The notes: a model not told the origin generated them from the letters alone. Counted from the stretch's first letter, positions 32,266 to 41,643 are shown. The stretch: 41,882 bases of DNA from Armatimonadota bacterium (GCA_014380815.1 JACMJB010000257.1:1-41882), one strand, 5' to 3'. Made by a program: numbers and translations.

Positions 32266-33312
32266 TCAGCCCGCATCCACGAGGATCTGTGCTTTGACTG
32301 AGGCTGGAGGCAGGGCGGCGGCGAACTCGAAGGCGGCAATGCTGTCCGCGAAAGCGAAGGTGTCGGTGATGAGCGGCTTGACATTGATCTTCCCACTGCC
32401 CATCAGGGCGAGGGCGCGCGGATAGACATGCGCGTAGCGGAAGACCGTTTCGATTCGCGCCTCTTTGACCTGGGCCGCGATCACATCGAAGGCGATAGGT
32501 GCCGGCGGCATCCCTACATACACGACCCTCCCACCGGGACAGATCAGATCAAAGACGCCGGAGGCAGCTTTGGCGCTGCCGCTGCACTCGAACACGATAT
32601 CTGCTCCCCAGCCATCGGTCAGCCGCCGCACCACGGCGGGGAGGTCATCCCGAGCGGCATTGACCGCCACCACCGGGCCAAGCGTGGCGGCAAGGTCCAG
32701 TTTGGGCTGCTGCAGATCGCTGAGAATCACGAGGGCGCACCCACCCGCAAGCGCAGCAAGCGTGGTGACCATGCCGATCGGCCCCGCCCCCAGAACCACG
32801 GCGCTATCACCGGGTCGGATCGCCGCTTTTGTGGCGGCGTGCATCCCGACCGCGAGCGGCTCCACCATCGCGCCCTCCGCGAAGGAGACGGTTTCCGGCA
32901 GCTTGAAGGTGAACGCCTCGGGGTGGATCACGGTGGGCCGCAGCACCCCATGAACCGGCGGCGTGGCCCAGAAACGCACGGCGGGGTCCAGATTGTAGCG
33001 GCCTTCGCGGCTTGCCCGGCTGGCGGGGTCCGGGATACCCGGCTCCATGCAGACCCGGTCACCGGGTTTTAAACTCGTGACCTGATCGCCCACCTCGAGA
33101 ACGGTTCCCGCCGCCTCGTGTCCCAGCACCATCGGCTCGCGGACCACGAAAGGCCCGATACGTCCGTGCAGGTAATAGTGGATATCGCTCCCACAGATAC
33201 CGACTGTGTGCAGCCGGATGCGGGCATCGCCCGGCCCTAATGATTCCTCCACTTCCATCTCGCGCAAGGCCAGTCGCCCCGCCTCTTCCACCACCAGAGC
33301 CGTCTGCCGCAT
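32266..33312 (-). CDS. Zinc-dependent alcohol/sorbitol dehydrogenase family (MDR)
   Basis: 348 residues from ATG 33312, which has GGGGAGG 9 nt upstream. Catalytic zinc site: [16 protein letters not shown] (Cys) and [16 protein letters not shown] (His, Glu). The segment [20 protein letters not shown], where many members carry four structural-zinc cysteines, has none, as in animal sorbitol dehydrogenases; [11 protein letters not shown] supports polyol specificity. NAD-binding: [19 protein letters not shown], then [14 protein letters not shown]. Likely oxidises a sugar alcohol such as sorbitol or xylitol. In an operon with the Nudix gene and divergent from the PAS kinase. Confidence 0.9.
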   Translation of the reverse strand: MRQTALVVEEAGRLALREMEVEESLGPGDARIRLHTVGICGSDIHYYLHGRIGPFVVREPMVLGHEAAGTVLEVGDQVTSLKPGDRVCMEPGIPDPASRASREGRYNLDPAVRFWATPPVHGVLRPTVIHPEAFTFKLPETVSFAEGAMVEPLAVGMHAATKAAIRPGDSAVVLGAGPIGMVTTLAALAGGCALVILSDLQQPKLDLAATLGPVVAVNAARDDLPAVVRRLTDGWGADIVFECSGSAKAASGVFDLICPGGRVVYVGMPPAPIAFDVIAAQVKEARIETVFRYAHVYPRALALMGSGKINVKPLITDTFAFADSIAAFEFAAALPPASVKAQILVDAG

Positions 33313-33440
33313 CTTGATTCGCCTCCCCGCACCTGCTGCGCGATTCCGCAGTGCAAGCCGGAATTCCTTCGCCCGTTTTTTTACCGGGTTTCCCCGTCGG
33401 CGGATGCAGGAATGGCACGTTATTTGCACAATAGTCTCCT

Positions 33441-36400
33441 GTGACTACAGCAGCAACATCGGCGGCGTCAGTGGTGCCTGCGAGCGAGCCTTCTTTCCGC
33501 GATTCGGAACAGGGGCAGTTCGACAGCCTTTTTCGTAACATCCCGACTGGCATCTACCGAACCACGCCGGAGGGGCGCATTCTGCTGGCAAACCCCGCCC
33601 TGCTCCGCATGCTGGGCTATGAGCGGTTTGAAGAGATCGCCAGCCTGAACCTCGAAGTGGATGGTGGTCATTCCTCTTACAGCCGTGCCCATTTTCGGCA
33701 GCGAATGGAAGCGGAAGGGGAGGTTCGGGGACTGGAGTCGGTCTGGTGGCGGCGCGATGGGTCCGCGATTCATGTTCGCGAAAATGCCATCATCGTCCGG
33801 GGTCAGGACGGCAAGACGCTCTATTTCGAGGGAACCGTCGAAGATGTCACAGAGTACCGCGCCGCACAGAACGCTCTGAGTCAGAGTGAGCGGATGTTGC
33901 GCAGTTTCTTTGACACGTCGCCGCTGATCCTTGGGGTCGTTGAGCTAGTGGAGGATAGCTGCGGCGGGGACATCCTTCAGATCGCCTGCAGCGCGAACAT
34001 CGTCTCTCTTACCGGTCTTGCGCCGAACCAGATCGAGGGACGGCTCACCAGCACCCTGGGTATTCCCGAAGCAACGATTCAGGAGTGGCGCCTGCAGTGC
34101 CTGCGCTCCCGGGCGGGCGGCAAGCCGGTTCGGCAAGAACTGGTCCTTGGAGAGGGAGGCCAGGCGCGCCGACTCTTTATCACCCTGCAGCACATTGCCG
34201 GACCGCAGTTCTCCTATGTCATTGAGGATATCACCGAGCGCACCCGGATGCAGGGTGAGCTGCAGGAGCGCGAGACAACGCTTCGCAGTCTTTATGAGAG
34301 CGTCCCACTGATGATGGGGACCGTCGAGCTGACCGATCCCCAGAAGGGGGAGGGCGAAGATATTCGCCACATCTCCGATAATGCCGCCGCCGCCCGGTCT
34401 TTTGGCCTGGAGGACCCCTCGCAGACAAAGGGTAAGTTGGCAAGTGAACTCGGGGTGTCCTCCGAAACGGTCCGGAGATGGCGCACCCATTATTTGAAAT
34501 CCGCGGAAACGGGCAGTCCGATCCGTTTTGAGTACGTACACGCCGTTTTGGCAAGCGGTGAGTCTACCTGGTTTGCCGTCACCGTGCAGCAGATCCATGG
34601 CAGCCGCTTCTGTTACGTTGCAGAGGATGTTTCGGAGCGGCGTCGCAGCGAGCATCAGTTGCGGCTGCTTCAGGCCGCTGTCGAGAACGCCAACGATGTC
34701 ATTTTGATCACCGAGGCGGAGCCGGTGGATGCTCCCGGCCCACGGGTGCTTTATGTGAACCCAGCCTTCGAGCGGATGACGGGCTATCCGCAACGCGAGA
34801 TCCGCGGCAGCACCCCGCGCCTGCTGCAGGGGCCGGGGACCTCGGCGGAGACGCGGGCGCTGATTCGCCGCAAACTGACCGCCTGGGAGCCGATCAGCAC
34901 GGAAATCCTGAACTACCGAAAGGATGGAACTTCCTTCTGGGTGGATCTCAGTATCCACCCTGTCGCGGATGAGACCGGGCGCTACACCCACTGGGTGGGA
35001 ATCCAGCGGGACAGCACCCAGCGGCGGCGCGCGGAGGAGGCACTGAAACAGAGCGAGGAGCAGTACCGCCTTCTGTTCATCGCCAGCCCCCACCCCATGT
35101 GGGTCTCCGATCGGGAAAACTTCCGCTTTCTGGAGGTGAACGATGCTGCGATCGCGCACTACGGGTATACCAGAGAGGAGTTCCTGACCCTGCGCCTCAC
35201 GGATATTCGTCCCGACTCCGAGTGTGCGGCTCTTGAGCAGAACGCGAAGGTGTACCAAACCGTCACCGACTATGGAGGTCCCTGGCTTCACCTGAAAAAA
35301 GACGGCACCCGGATCAAGGTAGAGGTCGCCGCCCATCCGCTCACCTTCCGGGGACGACCAGCTCGCCTGACGGTGATCCACGACATCACGGAAAAACTTC
35401 GGGCCGAGGAGTCGCTGCGTGAAACTCAGGAGCGCCTGCGGACGGTCGTGGACAATCTGCCGGTCGTGGTTTTTGGGCTGGATACCAACGGGGTTTTCAC
35501 GTTTTCCGAGGGAAAGGGGCTTGCCTCGCTTGGACTGCATCCGGGTGAGGTGACCGGCAGGTCCGCCCTTGATGTTTACCGTTCCGTGCCCGAAGTAGCA
35601 GCACTTATCCAGGACGCTCTGGTGGGCAAGGCGACCTCCTGGCTGCTGGAAGTACAGGGGATCGCTTTCGAGACAAAGTGTAAGCAGATGTTCGACGCGG
35701 AAGGCCGGATGACCGGGGTGATCGGGGTCGCGATGGATGTGACCGAGCGCAGTCAGCTTCGCCAGAAGATCCTGCAGTCCGAAAAGCTGGCGACCCTGGG
35801 AGAAATGGTGGCGGGAATCGCCCACGAGATGAACAATCCTCTCGCGGCGATCTCTGGCAATGCCCAGCTTCTGGCGATGCATTCAGACGCTCAGGTGCGG
35901 GAGGATGCGCAGTCCATCCGGCTCATGGCGGATCGGGCCAGTCGGGTAGTGCGGTCCCTGCTGACCTTCGCGCATGGAAGCAGCGCGGAAAAGGGCGTGG
36001 AGCGGGGTGCCCACGAGGTTCGTTCTCTGCATTCGCTGGTGGCGGAAGCGCTCTCGCTGTCGGAGTTTGGCCTGAGTGAGGCAGGCGTGGAGATTAGCTG
36101 GGATGCCGCGAAGGCCGATCATTTTTGCGTGAAGGTTTGCACGGATCAGATCGTTCAGGTGCTGCTCAATCTACTCGGCAACGCGGAGCATGCCATGCGC
36201 TCTCGCCCCAAAGGGGGGCGTCTGCTGCAGATCCAAATGGGAGCGGACGAGTCGCTGGTTTGGGTTTACGTGGGGGACAGTGGAACCGGAATGTCCGAGG
36301 CGACCCGCCAGCGGGTTTTTGAACCGTTCTTCACTACTAAGGACATCGGGGAGGGAACCGGACTTGGGCTTTCGCTGTGTCATGGGATTGTTCAAGCCCA

Positions 36401-36497
36401 TGACGGCACCCTTACCGCCCAGTCGGCAGAGGGTGTCGGGTCGGTGTTTACCCTGTGTCTTCCCCGGCATCACGACCGTGGGACATCCACCGAATAA
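33441..36497 (+). CDS. Multi-PAS sensor histidine kinase
   Basis: 1018 residues, soluble, with no membrane segment. About six PAS units precede the kinase: roughly 24-142, 150-265, 275-395, 405-528, 530-650 and 657-775. Units 2 and 3 resemble each other ([15 protein letters not shown] and [15 protein letters not shown], each with a matching tail ending in IEDITER/AEDVSER), suggesting tandem duplication. Unit 4 is LOV-like ([31 protein letters not shown]) but lacks the flavin-reactive Cys. His[21 protein letters not shown] with H795. HATPase: [25 protein letters not shown] and [15 protein letters not shown]. The GTG start lacks a ribosome-binding site; CACAAT lies 8 nt upstream. The cognate regulator is probably the next gene. 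Confidence 0.93.
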   Translation: MTTAATSAASVVPASEPSFRDSEQGQFDSLFRNIPTGIYRTTPEGRILLANPALLRMLGYERFEEIASLNLEVDGGHSSYSRAHFRQRMEAEGEVRGLESVWWRRDGSAIHVRENAIIVRGQDGKTLYFEGTVEDVTEYRAAQNALSQSERMLRSFFDTSPLILGVVELVEDSCGGDILQIACSANIVSLTGLAPNQIEGRLTSTLGIPEATIQEWRLQCLRSRAGGKPVRQELVLGEGGQARRLFITLQHIAGPQFSYVIEDITERTRMQGELQERETTLRSLYESVPLMMGTVELTDPQKGEGEDIRHISDNAAAARSFGLEDPSQTKGKLASELGVSSETVRRWRTHYLKSAETGSPIRFEYVHAVLASGESTWFAVTVQQIHGSRFCYVAEDVSERRRSEHQLRLLQAAVENANDVILITEAEPVDAPGPRVLYVNPAFERMTGYPQREIRGSTPRLLQGPGTSAETRALIRRKLTAWEPISTEILNYRKDGTSFWVDLSIHPVADETGRYTHWVGIQRDSTQRRRAEEALKQSEEQYRLLFIASPHPMWVSDRENFRFLEVNDAAIAHYGYTREEFLTLRLTDIRPDSECAALEQNAKVYQTVTDYGGPWLHLKKDGTRIKVEVAAHPLTFRGRPARLTVIHDITEKLRAEESLRETQERLRTVVDNLPVVVFGLDTNGVFTFSEGKGLASLGLHPGEVTGRSALDVYRSVPEVAALIQDALVGKATSWLLEVQGIAFETKCKQMFDAEGRMTGVIGVAMDVTERSQLRQKILQSEKLATLGEMVAGIAHEMNNPLAAISGNAQLLAMHSDAQVREDAQSIRLMADRASRVVRSLLTFAHGSSAEKGVERGAHEVRSLHSLVAEALSLSEFGLSEAGVEISWDAAKADHFCVKVCTDQIVQVLLNLLGNAEHAMRSRPKGGRLLQIQMGADESLVWVYVGDSGTGMSEATRQRVFEPFFTTKDIGEGTGLGLSLCHGIVQAHDGTLTAQSAEGVGSVFTLCLPRHHDRGTSTE

Positions 36498-36519
36498 CAG
36501 GAGTGTGGGAGAATACCCA

Positions 36520-36540
36520 ATGGCGAGACACCAGAAATGA
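36520..36540 (+). other. 6-codon coupling mini-ORF (MARHQK)
   Basis: ATG at 36520, with GGAG 8 nt upstream (36508-36511), then five sense codons and TGA at 36538-36540. That TGA overlaps the response-regulator ATG (36537-36539) as ATGA. The response regulator has no ribosome-binding site of its own, so it may be translated by re-initiation after this mini-ORF. Confidence 0.5.
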
Positions 36541-37721
36541 AAAGCACGATATCTGCCGCTGAGCCGCCGGTCACCGGGCGGTTCGGATCACCGGGAACCG
36601 CTGCTGTCCTTTCCTCACCCCAGGAGGATATGGAAGGCGCTAACCGTCCCGTTATCCTTGTGGTGGATGACGAAGCCGCGGTCGCGATGGTGCTATCGCG
36701 CGGGCTGACCTATGCCGGCTATGACGCAACAATCGCCACCAGCGGACAGGAGGCACTGGACCGGCTGGCGGAAAAGCCCTTCGATGTGCTGCTGACGGAC
36801 ATTCATATGCCACGGCTTCGCGGCGATGAGATGCAGCGGATCGCCCGAGAGCGGGACCCGGATCTTGCGGTCCTGCTCATTACCGCTGCCAACGAGACCT
36901 CAAGCGCTATCGAATGCCTGAAAGAGGGGGTCTATGATTACCTTTTGAAACCCTTCGACCTTGCGGATGTGGTGGTGCGGGTAGGGAATGCGCTGGAGCG
37001 CCGCCGCCTGGTCCGGGAGAACCGGGACTACCAGCAGAATCTGGAGCGCCGCGTCGCGGCGCAGGCGGAGCGGCTCAATCGGACGATGCAGGGTTCACTG
37101 GAGATGCTAATCGCCGCCCTGGAGGCCAAAGACTCGAACACGCGCGACCACTCCGCGCGGGTGGCGAAGATCGCGTCTCACATCGCCCTGCGCCTGCTGC
37201 CCCACAACCGGGAATTTGCCGCCCGCGTCCGCGTGGCCGCCCTATTTCATGACATCGGCAAAATCGGGATCCCGGAGTCGCTTCTGACCAAGGATTCTCC
37301 TCTCACGGAGACCGAGAGGGATACGGTGCGGCAGCACCCCCTGATCGGCGAGACGATCCTCGCCCCGCTTTTGGAGGAGGAGACCGTCGCCATGGTGCGC
37401 AGCCATCACGAACAGATCAATGGCGGAGGCTACCCCGATGGCTTCAAGGGCAGTGCGATCCCCCTGGGAGGGCGGATCATTGCGGTCGCGGATTCCTATG
37501 ACGCGATGACCTCGCCCCGCCCCTATCGGTCGCAGATCGCGGTCCCGGATGTTCTGGAGCAACTCAAGCAGGGCGCGGGCGAGCAGTGGGATGCGGATGC
37601 GGTAGGTGTCCTCCTCGCGCTCGCCGATGAGGGGGTGTTGCCTCTGCGCGGCGAGGGCGCCATCCCCGGAAAGGGGTCCGATATTTTTCGGGCTAGTGAC
37701 TGGAAGCTGGAGGCAGTCTGA
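36537..37721 (+). CDS. Response regulator with HD-GYP domain (c-di-GMP phosphodiesterase)
   Basis: 394 residues. A Ser/Pro-rich lead of about 36 residues is followed by a receiver domain: acidic pair in ILVVDDEAAVAM, phosphoacceptor D88 in DVLLTDIHMPRL, K138 in YDYLLKPFDLAD. A coiled-coil linker (LVRENRDYQQNLERRVAAQA) joins an HD-GYP domain: DSNTRDHSARVAKIA, ALFHDIGKIGIPESLL (H238, D239), SHHEQINGGGYPDGF (GYP at 298-300) and IIAVADSYDAMTSPRPYR. HD-GYP proteins hydrolyse cyclic di-GMP to pGpG or GMP, here under control of phosphorylation, probably by the preceding kinase. An in-frame ATG at 36630 has AGGAGG but only 2 nt spacing. Confidence 0.95.
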   Translation: MKSTISAAEPPVTGRFGSPGTAAVLSSPQEDMEGANRPVILVVDDEAAVAMVLSRGLTYAGYDATIATSGQEALDRLAEKPFDVLLTDIHMPRLRGDEMQRIARERDPDLAVLLITAANETSSAIECLKEGVYDYLLKPFDLADVVVRVGNALERRRLVRENRDYQQNLERRVAAQAERLNRTMQGSLEMLIAALEAKDSNTRDHSARVAKIASHIALRLLPHNREFAARVRVAALFHDIGKIGIPESLLTKDSPLTETERDTVRQHPLIGETILAPLLEEETVAMVRSHHEQINGGGYPDGFKGSAIPLGGRIIAVADSYDAMTSPRPYRSQIAVPDVLEQLKQGAGEQWDADAVGVLLALADEGVLPLRGEGAIPGKGSDIFRASDWKLEAV

Positions 37722-37730
37722 GGCAGTCTA
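37711..37730 (+). repeat. 10-bp tandem duplication at a stop codon
   Basis: AGGCAGTCTG is followed directly by AGGCAGTCTA. The TGA stop of the response regulator lies across the junction (37719-37721). Confidence 0.6.
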
Positions 37731-37748
37731 GGGCAGGGGCAAGCGCAA

Positions 37749-38303
37749 TTACCGGGCGGTACCGCTGGAGTCCTGCAGAAGCCGCGCCGTCAGAGTCAGG
37801 CCAGCGACCGTCTTCATATCTTCGATCTCGCCCGTTGAGATTGCCTTGATCGCGTCGTCGAGGCGCATCGAGACGACCTCCACGAACTCGTCCTCGTCGG
37901 CGTCCTCGGGGGCATCGCGCAGCCCTCGTGCCAGAAAGCCATAGATCTTCTCCGTGGTGTATCCGGGCGCGACAAACGCCTCGTAAAGCGGGATGAGGGT
38001 ATCGGGAACCATCCCGATCTCCTCGGCGAGTTCGCGCCGCGCGGCCTCTATCGGCGACTCTCCCGCATCAATGCCGCCCGCGACAATCTCCAGCAGCGCC
38101 TTTTCCGCCGGAAGCCGGAACTGCCGGACCAGCAGCACGGTCTGGTCGTCCAGGAGCGCGACCACGGCGACCGCCCCGCTGTGTTCGATCACCTCGCGCT
38201 TGCTCTGCTTACCATTGGGCAGCGTCACGGTGTCCACCCGCAGCTTGACGATGCGTCCTTCGAAGATCCGCTCACTATGGGTCACTGTTTCGGTCTGGTC
38301 CAT
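37749..38303 (-). CDS. Nudix ADP-ribose pyrophosphatase
   Basis: 184 residues, the usual size for bacterial ADPRase (NudF type). It splits ADP-ribose to AMP and ribose 5-phosphate. Upstream strands VLLVRQFRLPAEKALLEIVA lead into the Nudix box GGIDAGESPIEAARRELAEE with IG following, and YEAFVAPGYTTEKIYGFLA matches the ADPRase signature downstream of the box, where a Pro sits about 16 residues after it. The 3' gene of a three-gene operon, 9 nt after the acidic protein; GGAGA precedes the ATG. Confidence 0.92.
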   Translation of the reverse strand: MDQTETVTHSERIFEGRIVKLRVDTVTLPNGKQSKREVIEHSGAVAVVALLDDQTVLLVRQFRLPAEKALLEIVAGGIDAGESPIEAARRELAEEIGMVPDTLIPLYEAFVAPGYTTEKIYGFLARGLRDAPEDADEDEFVEVVSMRLDDAIKAISTGEIEDMKTVAGLTLTARLLQDSSGTAR

Positions 38304-38312
38304 CGCTGTCTC

Positions 38313-38810
38313 CTATTCCTGCTCGTTGCCGTCGTCCTCGGATAGCTCCGTCATCAGCCAGTCGGGAACGGCGACCGGCGTTCCGGTTCGCGTCCACTCG
38401 CCTCGCTCCGCCCGGTCCGGGATCTCGTCGGCGGCGCGGCGCAGCACCGCTTCGCGTTCCTCCTCCGTCGCTTCCTCGCGGAACACGCTATATTCGGGCA
38501 ACAGGCGCGGGCCGAAGTCGTCCACCCAAAATACCCCCCAGGGTTCGTCATCCTCGCCGGAGGCGTCCCAGACCGTTGCCGTGTACGCCCCGTCCGGAGA
38601 GAGATACACCATTCCGCACTCGACATCCTCGAAGTCGTAACGGCGATCCGGCGGTACCAGCAGCAGCCAGTTCAGTTCATTCGGAACCTCTGTGTCTTTT
38701 GGCGCGGATTCGAGTTCCCCGTAATCGGCGAGAACGACGTTGACAAACCATCGGTGCCGGGCCTCACCGTCCGCGAACTCCGGCTCTTCGATTTCCGTGT
38801 ACAAAGGCAT
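38313..38810 (-). CDS. Acidic protein of unknown function
   Basis: 165 residues from ATG 38810 (MPLYTEIEEPEFADGE); the frame extends to 38975 but that part overlaps the DUF3866 gene. About a quarter of the residues are Asp or Glu. It contains NELNWLLLVPPDRRYDFEDV, GAYTATVWDASGEDDEPWGV and FREEATEEEREAVLRRAADE. No signal, membrane segment or recognised domain. It sits 10 nt after the DUF3866 stop and 9 nt before the ADPRase ATG, so it should be cotranscribed and may function with them. No ribosome-binding site is evident. Confidence 0.75.
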   Translation of the reverse strand: MPLYTEIEEPEFADGEARHRWFVNVVLADYGELESAPKDTEVPNELNWLLLVPPDRRYDFEDVECGMVYLSPDGAYTATVWDASGEDDEPWGVFWVDDFGPRLLPEYSVFREEATEEEREAVLRRAADEIPDRAERGEWTRTGTPVAVPDWLMTELSEDDGNEQE

Positions 38811-38820
38811 GTTTTTGATT

Positions 38821-39939
38821 CTACCCGGAACGGGGCCGCGCACGAATACGGAAGGCGGCGACCGCCCCCGCCGCCGCCGCCGCATGAAAGCAGAGCGGGT
38901 CCTGGACGGGCGCGCGGCCCATCGAGGTAACCGGAACGCCGCGCTCCGCAAGAAGCGCGAGACCCGGCGCGCCATCCGCGATCTCGACGGTGTGCAGCGC
39001 GGCGATGGGAGAGTTCTCCACCGCCTCTTTCACCTCGCGGTACGCTTTTTCAGGGACACCGATCGGAATCTCCGGCCAGGCGACGATCCCTGGCGACTGG
39101 GCGAGCAGACCAAGCGAGGTGACAGAGTGGTGCGACAGCCCGTAGTGACGGTCACGTTTATCGGCGAGCGACAGCCGCAGCACGCCGATGGGGGTCCCCC
39201 AGAGTCGCCCGGTCAGGTCCAGCAGCGGCCCCTGCTCCACGCCGGAAAAGCCGAAGCGGGTGCCCGTGCCCGCGTTGCCGGGACCCGGCGCGACGATCAC
39301 CACATCGGCGCGGGCGACCCAGCGCGCAGCAAGCAGAGCGGAGGCATCGCTGACGCATTCATAGTCGCCCCCGAAGGCCTGACCTGCCGTCAGGGTGACC
39401 TCGATCAAGCCCGCCGTTTTGAGATCGCGCACCAGATCGGAAAAGGCGAGCGGCAGGGCGGCACTGTCGGTCCAGACATAGGCGATCCGGGCCTCCGGGC
39501 GAGCCGCCTTGACCCCTGCCGCAACGGGGGCGATCTGCGAGTGAAGGCCGCAGACCACGACCGGGGACTGGAGCAGCGTGCTGGCCATCTCCCAGGTCCC
39601 GGCGTGAGCGGGGTCCATCTCGGCGACACGAACCGCATGCTGCAACGGGGTGTAGCGCAATTTGACGATGTGTTCGCCGCCCACGGGGTCGCCAAAGACC
39701 GTGGGGAGCGGCTGCCCCTCCACCGACATCACGAAATCCACGCCGCCGGTCCCAAGACGCAGATCGGTCGCGGTGATGTTCAGCCGGACCGAGTCCCCAA
39801 CCGCGACCGGACCCGTAATGGCGGGATAAGCCAGCGCGCGGCGCGGCTCCGCTTCACCGTCCGCGAGCGCGAGAAGCGCAACGGCCTGCGCATCAGCGCG
39901 GGTGATGGCGGAAACGACCGCGCGAACAACGGCGAGCAT
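38821..39939 (-). CDS. DUF3866-family protein
   Basis: 372 residues from ATG 39939. The pattern matches DUF3866 as I remember it: an N-terminal beta part (AYPAITGPVAVGDSVRLNIT), GGEHIVKLRYTPLQHAV, VVVCGLHSQIAPVAAGV, RIAYVWTDSAALPLAFSDLV, ARADVVIVAPGPGNAGTGT and KRDRHYGLSHHSVTSLGLLA, with PGIVAWPEIPIGVPEKAY near the end. The HYGxSHHS block suggests a metal or phosphate site, but the function is unknown. DUF3866 genes sit near ADPRase Nudix genes in other bacteria to my memory, and the same grouping is seen here. First gene of its operon, with a leaderless-type promoter. Confidence 0.8.
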   Translation of the reverse strand: MLAVVRAVVSAITRADAQAVALLALADGEAEPRRALAYPAITGPVAVGDSVRLNITATDLRLGTGGVDFVMSVEGQPLPTVFGDPVGGEHIVKLRYTPLQHAVRVAEMDPAHAGTWEMASTLLQSPVVVCGLHSQIAPVAAGVKAARPEARIAYVWTDSAALPLAFSDLVRDLKTAGLIEVTLTAGQAFGGDYECVSDASALLAARWVARADVVIVAPGPGNAGTGTRFGFSGVEQGPLLDLTGRLWGTPIGVLRLSLADKRDRHYGLSHHSVTSLGLLAQSPGIVAWPEIPIGVPEKAYREVKEAVENSPIAALHTVEIADGAPGLALLAERGVPVTSMGRAPVQDPLCFHAAAAAGAVAAFRIRARPRSG

Positions 39940-39944
39940 GAAAG

Positions 39945-39973
39945 ATTGTAGCAACCGAGGCGAAGGGCGTCAA
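39945..39973 (-). promoter_or_regulatory. Leaderless-type promoter of the DUF3866 operon
   Basis: Minus-strand TTGACG (39968-39973), exactly 17 bp, TACAAT (39945-39950). Only 5 nt follow before the ATG at 39939, so the mRNA should begin at the start codon. No ribosome-binding site is possible. The best example of this promoter type in the window. Confidence 0.7.
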
Positions 39974-39990
39974 GCGTTCCCGGCCTCGCT

Positions 39991-40020
39991 TTGCACCCCA
40001 CCGCTCCCTGCCGGTATGAT
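39991..40020 (+). promoter_or_regulatory. Promoter of the carboxypeptidase gene
   Basis: TTGCAC (39991-39996), an 18-bp spacer, TATGAT (40015-40020). It is back to back with the DUF3866 promoter, with 17 bp between the two -35 boxes. Confidence 0.55.
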
Positions 40021-40043
40021 GAGCGGGGAGAATTTTGGGACGG

Positions 40044-41543
40044 ATGCAAAACTATCAGGCGCTTCTTGCGCGGCTCGCGGAAATCGGGCATATCAACACG
40101 TCGGCGGCGGTTCTGGGCTGGGATCAGCAGTGCTATATGCCGACCGGCGGCGCGCAGGAGCGGTCCGAACAGCTTGCGGTGCTGGGCAAGATCGCTCATG
40201 AACTGCATGTTGCTGAGGAGACGGGACGTCTCCTTCAGGCGGCGGAGGGGGAGGCCGCCGGGATGCCCGACGGCAGCGACGAGAAACTGACGCTGCGCGT
40301 TGTCCGCCGCGATTACGACAAGGCTACCAAGTTGCCGACCGAGCTGGTGACCGAGATCGCCAAGGCAACGACGCTTGGTCACGAGACCTGGGTCAAGGCG
40401 CGCGAGGCCTCCAACTGGGCACAGTTCGCGCCGACCGTCGAGCATCTGCTGGACCTGTCGCGACAGGTCGCGGAGGCTTATGGCTACGAGGACCGCCCCT
40501 ACGATGCTCTGCTGGATCAGTACGAACCGGGCATGAAGACCGTGGAAGTCGAGCGCGTATTCGGCGATTTGCGCACAGGCCTGGTCGCGCTGGTGAAGGA
40601 CCTTGCCGCCGCCCCGCCTGTGGACGATTCCGTGCTGCGCCGTGACTTCGCCCCGGAGCAGCAGAAGGCGTTTGGCGAGTTTATCGTCGCGAAGATGGGC
40701 TATGACTTCGAGCGGGGACGGCAGGACAAGGCGGTCCACCCCTTCTGCACGTCGTTTGGACGCAGCGATGTCCGCATCACCACACGCTTCGATCGGAACT
40801 GGCTGCCCTGCGCGCTGATGGGCACTGTCCACGAGACCGGACACGCGCTTTACGAGCAGGGATTCGATCCCGGGGATGATAACACGCCGCTGTCCGATGC
40901 CGCGAGCCTTGGCTTTCACGAGTCGCAGTCGCGGCTCTGGGAAAACATCGTCGGGCGGTCGCGGGGCTTCTGGGATGTCTATTACGGCGATCTGCAGCGC
41001 CACTTCCCCGGCGTTCTGGATGAGGTGAGCGTAGATGCCTTCTATAAAGCCATCAACAAGGTGGAACCCTCGCTGATCCGGGTCGAGGCAGACGAGGTGA
41101 CCTATTGCCTCCATATCATGCTGCGCTTCGAGATGGAAAAGGGGCTGATTGACGGCTCTATCGCGGTCAAGGATGTCCCCGACGCCTGGAATGCGAAGAT
41201 GAGCGAATACCTGGGCATCACGCCGCCCAATGATGCCGAGGGCTGCCTGCAGGACATCCATTGGAGCGGGGCGAGCTTCGGTTACTTCCCCACCTACGCG
41301 CTCGGCACGATCCTTTCCGCCCAGCTTTTCGACAAAGCTACCTCAGACCATCCGGCGATCACCACGGATCTTGCAGAGGGGGAGTTTGCCAGCCTGCTTT
41401 CCTGGCTGCGCGAGAACGTCCACAAGCCAGGCGCGCGTTACCTGCCCGCAGAACTCGTGCAGCGGGCGTGCGGGGAACCCGCGCAATCCCACTCCTACCT
41501 GCATTACCTGAACACCAAGTTCCGCGCGGTGTACAGCATCTGA
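40044..41543 (+). CDS. M32-family metallocarboxypeptidase (thermostable carboxypeptidase Taq type)
   Basis: 499 residues, typical for M32. A zinc peptidase that removes C-terminal residues from peptides, here cytoplasmic (no signal). Seen: NTSAAVLGWDQQCYMPTGGA, the M32 N-terminal signature; the zinc site ALMGTVHETGHALYEQGF (HExxH); the downstream Glu ligand region ASLGFHESQSRLWENIVG; VRVEADEVTYCLHIMLRFE-like sequence; and GASFGYFPTYALGTILSAQL. ATG 40044 gives the usual MQNYQALLARL start; an in-frame TTG at 40035 lies 4 nt after GGGGAG. Confidence 0.95.
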   Translation: MQNYQALLARLAEIGHINTSAAVLGWDQQCYMPTGGAQERSEQLAVLGKIAHELHVAEETGRLLQAAEGEAAGMPDGSDEKLTLRVVRRDYDKATKLPTELVTEIAKATTLGHETWVKAREASNWAQFAPTVEHLLDLSRQVAEAYGYEDRPYDALLDQYEPGMKTVEVERVFGDLRTGLVALVKDLAAAPPVDDSVLRRDFAPEQQKAFGEFIVAKMGYDFERGRQDKAVHPFCTSFGRSDVRITTRFDRNWLPCALMGTVHETGHALYEQGFDPGDDNTPLSDAASLGFHESQSRLWENIVGRSRGFWDVYYGDLQRHFPGVLDEVSVDAFYKAINKVEPSLIRVEADEVTYCLHIMLRFEMEKGLIDGSIAVKDVPDAWNAKMSEYLGITPPNDAEGCLQDIHWSGASFGYFPTYALGTILSAQLFDKATSDHPAITTDLAEGEFASLLSWLRENVHKPGARYLPAELVQRACGEPAQSHSYLHYLNTKFRAVYSI

Positions 41544-41560
41544 GGGTGTCTGAGGGTGAT
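41541..41560 (+). repeat. 10-bp tandem duplication at a stop codon
   Basis: TGAGGGTGTC is followed by TGAGGGTGAT. The first TGA is the carboxypeptidase stop codon; the duplicated TGA is in another frame. Confidence 0.6.
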
Positions 41561-41643
41561 TTACGAGGTCGGTTGGCGTGCGACAGAATCGGGAATGATT
41601 GGCGGAGCCGTAAGACCGTTCCGCTGGCGACCAGAAATGGCGG

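Noticed and set aside
38811-38820. Leaderless promoter for the acidic protein (TAGAAT 7 nt before ATG)
   Set aside because: The box includes the DUF3866 stop codon within a tight operon and no -35 is present.
39780-41261. 493-codon minus-strand frame
   Set aside because: Antisense to the M32 carboxypeptidase gene, which has HExxH and family motifs.
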